64,000 nt of DNA. It comes from an uncultured Cryomorphaceae bacterium. Its GTDB lineage: Bacteria > Bacteroidota > Bacteroidia > Flavobacteriales > Schleiferiaceae. The stretch covers positions 1-64,000 of the forward strand of contig CAKZJV010000005.1 in assembly GCA_937120475.1 (NCBI GenBank), read 5' to 3'. The translations under genes were made by a program, and so were the position numbers. How positions within the stretch are numbered: position 1 is the stretch's first letter; the number at the start of each line of letters is the position of its first letter. This document shows, piece by piece, positions 60,916-64,000 of the stretch. The notes below the pieces were generated by a model. That model was not told the origin of the DNA, did not search any database, and saw only the letters and a program-made list of their open reading frames with translations.

Positions 60916-62550
60916 CTATTTATCCTCTTCCATAAAGGGGTAGCGGTAATCGGTAGGGGTAACAAAGGTTTCCTTGATGGTTCTTGGGCTAATCCATCGC
61001 AAAAGGTTCAGTTTTGAACCGGCCTTGTCATTGGTTCCGGAAGCACGGCCCCCACCAAAAGGCTGCTGACCTACTACGGCACCGGTAGGTTTATCATTAA
61101 TATAGAAGTTACCGGCAGCATGGCGCAAGCGTTCCGCTCCCTTTTGAGCCACGTAACGATCTCCTGAAAACAGCGAACCGGTAAGGCCGTATTCCGAGGT
61201 GGAATCCACCAGGTCAAGAGTTTTTTCAAATTCACCGGCCGGGTAAACATAAATCGTCAGTACGGGGCCGAAAAGCTCTGTTTCCATGGTGGTATAGTGC
61301 GGATCGGTAGTCACTATCACGGTAGGTTCCACAAAGTACCCTTTGGACTTGTCGCAATTACCACCCACTATAACTTCGGCATTGCTATCAGACTTTGCCT
61401 GATCGATATATTTCTTCAGTTTATCGAAGGAGCCTTCGTGAATAACCGCATTTATAAAATTGGTGAAGTCACGGGGTGAACCCATTTTAAAGCTCTTGAT
61501 ATCCTCTACCAGGTATTTCTTTACATCATCCCACAAATTATCGGGTATATAGGCACGTGAAGCGGCACTACATTTTTGACCCTGGAATTCAAACGCTCCG
61601 CGGCTCAAGGCGGTGGCTACCTGTTTGGCGTTAGCTGATTTATGGGCCACCACAAAATCCTTACCCCCGGTTTCTCCTACTATCCTGGGGTAGGTTTTGT
61701 AGTTATGGATGTTATTTCCTATGGTTTGCCAGATGTTCCTGAAAACCTCAGTAGAGCCGGTATAGTGTAATCCGGCAAATTCGGGATGCCCGAATACGAT
61801 ATCCGAGGTTTCCTGGGGGTCGGTAAAAATCATATTGATCACACCGGGTGGCACACCTGCTTCTTCAAATACCTCCATAAGTACCTGGGCAGAGTATATT
61901 TGGCTTAGTGACGGTTTCCAAACCACCGTATTGCCCATTAGGGCCATGGAAGCAGGCAGGTTACCGGCAATGGCCGTAAAATTAAAGGGGGTTATGGCAA
62001 AAGTAAAACCTTCCAATGGACGGTAATCCAGGCGGTTCCAAACTCCTTCCGATGATTCAGGCTGCTCTTCGTATATCTCGGTCATGTACTGCACATTGAA
62101 CCGCAGGAAATCCACAATTTCACAAGCTGAATCAATTTCGGCCTGGAAAGCATTTTTTCCTTGTCCTATCATGGTTGAGGCGTTCAGGCGATCACGATAA
62201 GGACCAGCCATCAGATCAGCGGCCTTCAGGAAGATTGAAGCCCGGTGCTCCCAGGTCATACCCTCCCATTTTTCCTTGGCTTCTAAAGCAGCTTGTATAG
62301 CATCTTTTACATGTTGAGTTGTTCCAAAATGAAAAGAGCCTACATCGTGTTGGTGGTCATGGGGAGGGAGGACTCTTTTAAGGTTACCGGTTGTTATTTT
62401 TTGGCCTCCGATGATCATGGGAATATCCTTTTTGGAATTCCACATTTCATCGTAGGTTTTTTGAAGGCTTGCACGTTCAGGACTCCCAGCAGCATAGCTT
62501 AATACGGGCTCGTTGATGGGATAGGGAACGTTGTAAAATCCTTTGATCAT
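60916..62550 (-). CDS. pruA: L-glutamate gamma-semialdehyde dehydrogenase (1-pyrroline-5-carboxylate dehydrogenase)
   Basis: A 544-residue NAD-dependent enzyme that oxidises glutamate-gamma-semialdehyde to glutamate, the second step of proline use. The N-terminal NEPVLSYAAGSPERASL, TPFNFTAIAGNLPA, the catalytic Glu in GETGGKDFV and the Cys in FQGQKCSAASRAY are typical of the monofunctional type. The proline dehydrogenase partner is not in the window. It is monocistronic. Confidence 0.97.
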   Translation of the reverse strand: MIKGFYNVPYPINEPVLSYAAGSPERASLQKTYDEMWNSKKDIPMIIGGQKITTGNLKRVLPPHDHQHDVGSFHFGTTQHVKDAIQAALEAKEKWEGMTWEHRASIFLKAADLMAGPYRDRLNASTMIGQGKNAFQAEIDSACEIVDFLRFNVQYMTEIYEEQPESSEGVWNRLDYRPLEGFTFAITPFNFTAIAGNLPASMALMGNTVVWKPSLSQIYSAQVLMEVFEEAGVPPGVINMIFTDPQETSDIVFGHPEFAGLHYTGSTEVFRNIWQTIGNNIHNYKTYPRIVGETGGKDFVVAHKSANAKQVATALSRGAFEFQGQKCSAASRAYIPDNLWDDVKKYLVEDIKSFKMGSPRDFTNFINAVIHEGSFDKLKKYIDQAKSDSNAEVIVGGNCDKSKGYFVEPTVIVTTDPHYTTMETELFGPVLTIYVYPAGEFEKTLDLVDSTSEYGLTGSLFSGDRYVAQKGAERLRHAAGNFYINDKPTGAVVGQQPFGGGRASGTNDKAGSKLNLLRWISPRTIKETFVTPTDYRYPFMEEDK

Positions 62551-62922
62551 TTGCTCTGCTATTTTTTGAGGTGAAGCACAAAATTATAATAATAAAAGAG
62601 ACTGCCCGAAAAGCTGAAAACCCCCTTTAAAAAGCGGACCTTTTGAAACCGGTTCAATTGAGAACTTCAGGAACAGGCCTGCCTTAACGGCCGAAGATTA
62701 CAAAGCCGAATCCCGGGTTTATACCTTTTGGGGGTTTGGTTGTAAAACCGAAGAGTTTGCCTTAGCCGGTAGCAGGATAGCAATTGTAACGGGTATTCCA
62801 TTCTTGGAAATACACATCACGGGAGCAGTTCGTGTAATGGAGCCATGCCAACCTAGTCTTCATTTTTGGCGTTATTTATGTTATCGGACCACAAACAAAA
62901 ACCGACTAAATATCCATCGATT
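62551..62922. other. intergenic region without a recognised gene
   Basis: This 372-base stretch separates pruA from the small exported protein. It holds the pruA promoter candidate: TAATTTTG on the minus strand at 62586-62579, 29 bases before the ATG. A 33-codon minus-strand frame (ATG near 62854, peptide including DVYFQEWNTRYNCYP) is open but has no support. The sequence has a higher G+C stretch at about 62640-62850 that does not look like a promoter spacer, so a decayed gene is possible. Confidence 0.5.
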
Positions 62923-63279
62923 ATGAAAAATGTACTGCTGGGCGCGGTAATCACCGCGGCCGTTTTATTAGGGATTAACGCCAGCGTTAATCAAACCCAG
63001 GTTGAGGAGTATGCCATTGTGAACGTTATCGAAAAATCCACACGGCTGATCATCAGAACTACGGTTAACGGTGAAGAAACCAAAGTGGATAACTTAAAAC
63101 TGGATTACCTGGATGACGAGGACCTGGTGGAATTCAAACCGGTGGTTCAGGAGTTAGCCCGGCTTAACGCTGCCGGTTTTCAACTGGTGAATGGCTCCAC
63201 CACCTCCATGGTGTACGGTTCTTCTAAATTTAACAGCAACCGCCCCTACCACACTTTTGTGTTGAAGAGAATGAAATAG
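62923..63279 (+). CDS. small exported or membrane-anchored protein of unknown function
   Basis: A 118-residue protein from ATG 62923 (MKNVLLGAVITAAVLLGINA). The upstream start at 62866 adds 19 residues in front of the hydrophobic segment and is less likely. The mature part has EEYAIVNVIEKSTRLIIRTT, LDYLDDEDLVEF and LARLNAAGFQLVNGS, then FNSNRPYHTFVLKR. This matches a common but unnamed Bacteroidota protein pattern (an 'N.LN..G(W/F).L' motif and a final F.L.R). Function unknown. It ends at a strong terminator. Confidence 0.75.
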   Translation: MKNVLLGAVITAAVLLGINASVNQTQVEEYAIVNVIEKSTRLIIRTTVNGEETKVDNLKLDYLDDEDLVEFKPVVQELARLNAAGFQLVNGSTTSMVYGSSKFNSNRPYHTFVLKRMK

Positions 63280-63294
63280 GCAAAACTATTTACC

Positions 63295-63327
63295 AAAAAA
63301 AAGGCCCCGCTAAGCGGGGCCTTTTTT
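63295..63327. terminator. bidirectional terminator
   Basis: GGCCCCGC (63303-63310) and GCGGGGCC (63314-63321) enclose TAA, with eight A before and six T after. It serves the small exported protein (plus) and the DUF3575-like gene (minus). Confidence 0.9.
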
Positions 63328-63350
63328 ATAAATATTATATATACTGCCGA

Positions 63351-63941
63351 TTAACGACCGAATCTCCAACCTACAGTAGCTCCTAAACGGATGTCCCAAG
63401 CTGGAAGATCATCAGTTGCATTATCAAAATCATTGGGCTCGTAATCGTCACCATAAGTTTCAGATACAAACAGGTAACGGCCAAAACCTACCCAAGTTTC
63501 GAACATAAAACCAGAACGGGTTACCCACTTACGACCGGTAGTGATACCAAGAGCTACACCGTTGGTAGTCTGCTTAACCAATCTAAAGCTACCAAAACCA
63601 GTGGTGTCGATTCCAGGATACTCATCAGTGGTTGTATTTCTATACTTCAAATAACCACCTACAAAGTAACCATCCGCATCTTCGTCCGGGTTAAAATAAT
63701 ACCTGAACTCAGGCGTGAAAGAGATAGCCTGATAATCATAAGAAAAAGAGGAGGGAGGGGTAAAATAAGCCAAAGAACCTACTATACCCATATTGTCATC
63801 CAATACGTATTCGTAAGTTAGACCAAATTGATTGAAAATAAGACCTAATACGTTAGTCTTTACTTCGTGTTGCGCACTTGAACGCAGGCTCACCAAACTG
63901 AATGCTACCAACAGGAGAGCGGTAAATCTAAAATTTCTCAT
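63351..63941 (-). CDS. DUF3575-like outer-membrane beta-barrel protein
   Basis: A 196-residue protein with signal peptide ending at RSSAQ (residue about 24). The mature part begins HEVKTNVLGLIFNQFGLTYE, the usual DUF3575 opening. Further strands are AISFTPEFRYYF, YFVGGYLKYR, NGVALGITTGRKW, then FMFETWVGFGRYL and a final TVGWRFGR. It is a small outer-membrane barrel of unknown function. The gene lies wholly inside the window, and 59 bases of its upstream region are visible without a clear -7 element. Confidence 0.85.
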   Translation of the reverse strand: MRNFRFTALLLVAFSLVSLRSSAQHEVKTNVLGLIFNQFGLTYEYVLDDNMGIVGSLAYFTPPSSFSYDYQAISFTPEFRYYFNPDEDADGYFVGGYLKYRNTTTDEYPGIDTTGFGSFRLVKQTTNGVALGITTGRKWVTRSGFMFETWVGFGRYLFVSETYGDDYEPNDFDNATDDLPAWDIRLGATVGWRFGR

Positions 63942-64000
63942 AGTAGTGTTAAGATTTGCAATATGCCTACTCTATAAGCTTTTCGGCTTCCGCGATGCAA

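Overview
The window comes from a member of the Bacteroidota, most probably a free-living aerobic flavobacterium-like organism (order Flavobacteriales; the finer placement is a guess). Six predicted exported proteins appear to end in type IX secretion (T9SS) sorting domains. The T9SS component PorQ is present, as are a Bacteroidota-type GlmU-like protein, a TIGR03991-like family member. Several genes carry TAnnTTTG-type -7 promoter elements, and Shine-Dalgarno sequences are weak. No rRNA, tRNA, CRISPR array, insertion sequence or prophage was recognised. Most of the window is chromosomal housekeeping DNA mixed with genus-level surface genes.

Layout. Positions 1-526 are a noncoding lead-in with a terminator, a candidate promoter and an unusual G-poor leader. 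Positions 527-12883 form a three-gene surface operon: a 3749-residue protein of six LamG/DUF8202-like units with Calx-beta modules, then two small exported paralogues. Positions 12880-15044 (minus) hold an ECF sigma factor translationally coupled to a protein that seems to span both membranes (inner-membrane helix, acidic linker, outer-membrane barrel). Positions 15131-18909 (minus) hold two PKD-repeat T9SS cargo paralogues. Positions 19107-24077 hold a SnoaL-like protein, TypA, an exported CxxC thioredoxin-like protein, a TSUP permease and a lipoprotein with an internal duplication.

Positions 24301-33694 are a nearly complete C5 heme pathway. hemA-hemC-hemD-hemE-hemF-hemB-hemL run on the plus strand. 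An AraC/PchR-like regulator and hemH run divergently. Protoporphyrinogen oxidase is the only step after glutamyl-tRNA that is missing. Positions 33751-42224 hold an F420-type NADP oxidoreductase-like protein, a Ycf48/BNR-like T9SS protein, a second AraC regulator, an SRPBCC gene remnant, a choice-of-anchor I T9SS protein, an Rrf2 regulator, DNA polymerase IV, and DUF4197- and DUF4168-like proteins.

Positions 42330-46195 carry ddl-coaD, a NUDIX hydrolase divergent from pyrE with touching start codons, an SRPBCC protein and birA. Positions 46285-51303 form a run rsfS-ftsH-LUD protein-cdsA-psd-acyl-CoA-binding protein, which joins membrane proteolysis to phospholipid synthesis. Positions 51287-57166 (minus) carry cmk, porQ, lon, a GlmU-like protein and rpmE type B. 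The last part holds a beta-helix lipoprotein, a DUF6089/PorG-like barrel, yaaA, a MORN-repeat protein, pruA, a small exported protein and a DUF3575-like barrel.

The least ordinary parts are the envelope-spanning anti-sigma candidate with its sigma factor, the giant repeat protein with its two uncharacterised partner proteins and G-poor leader, and the heme locus with its embedded PchR-like regulator.
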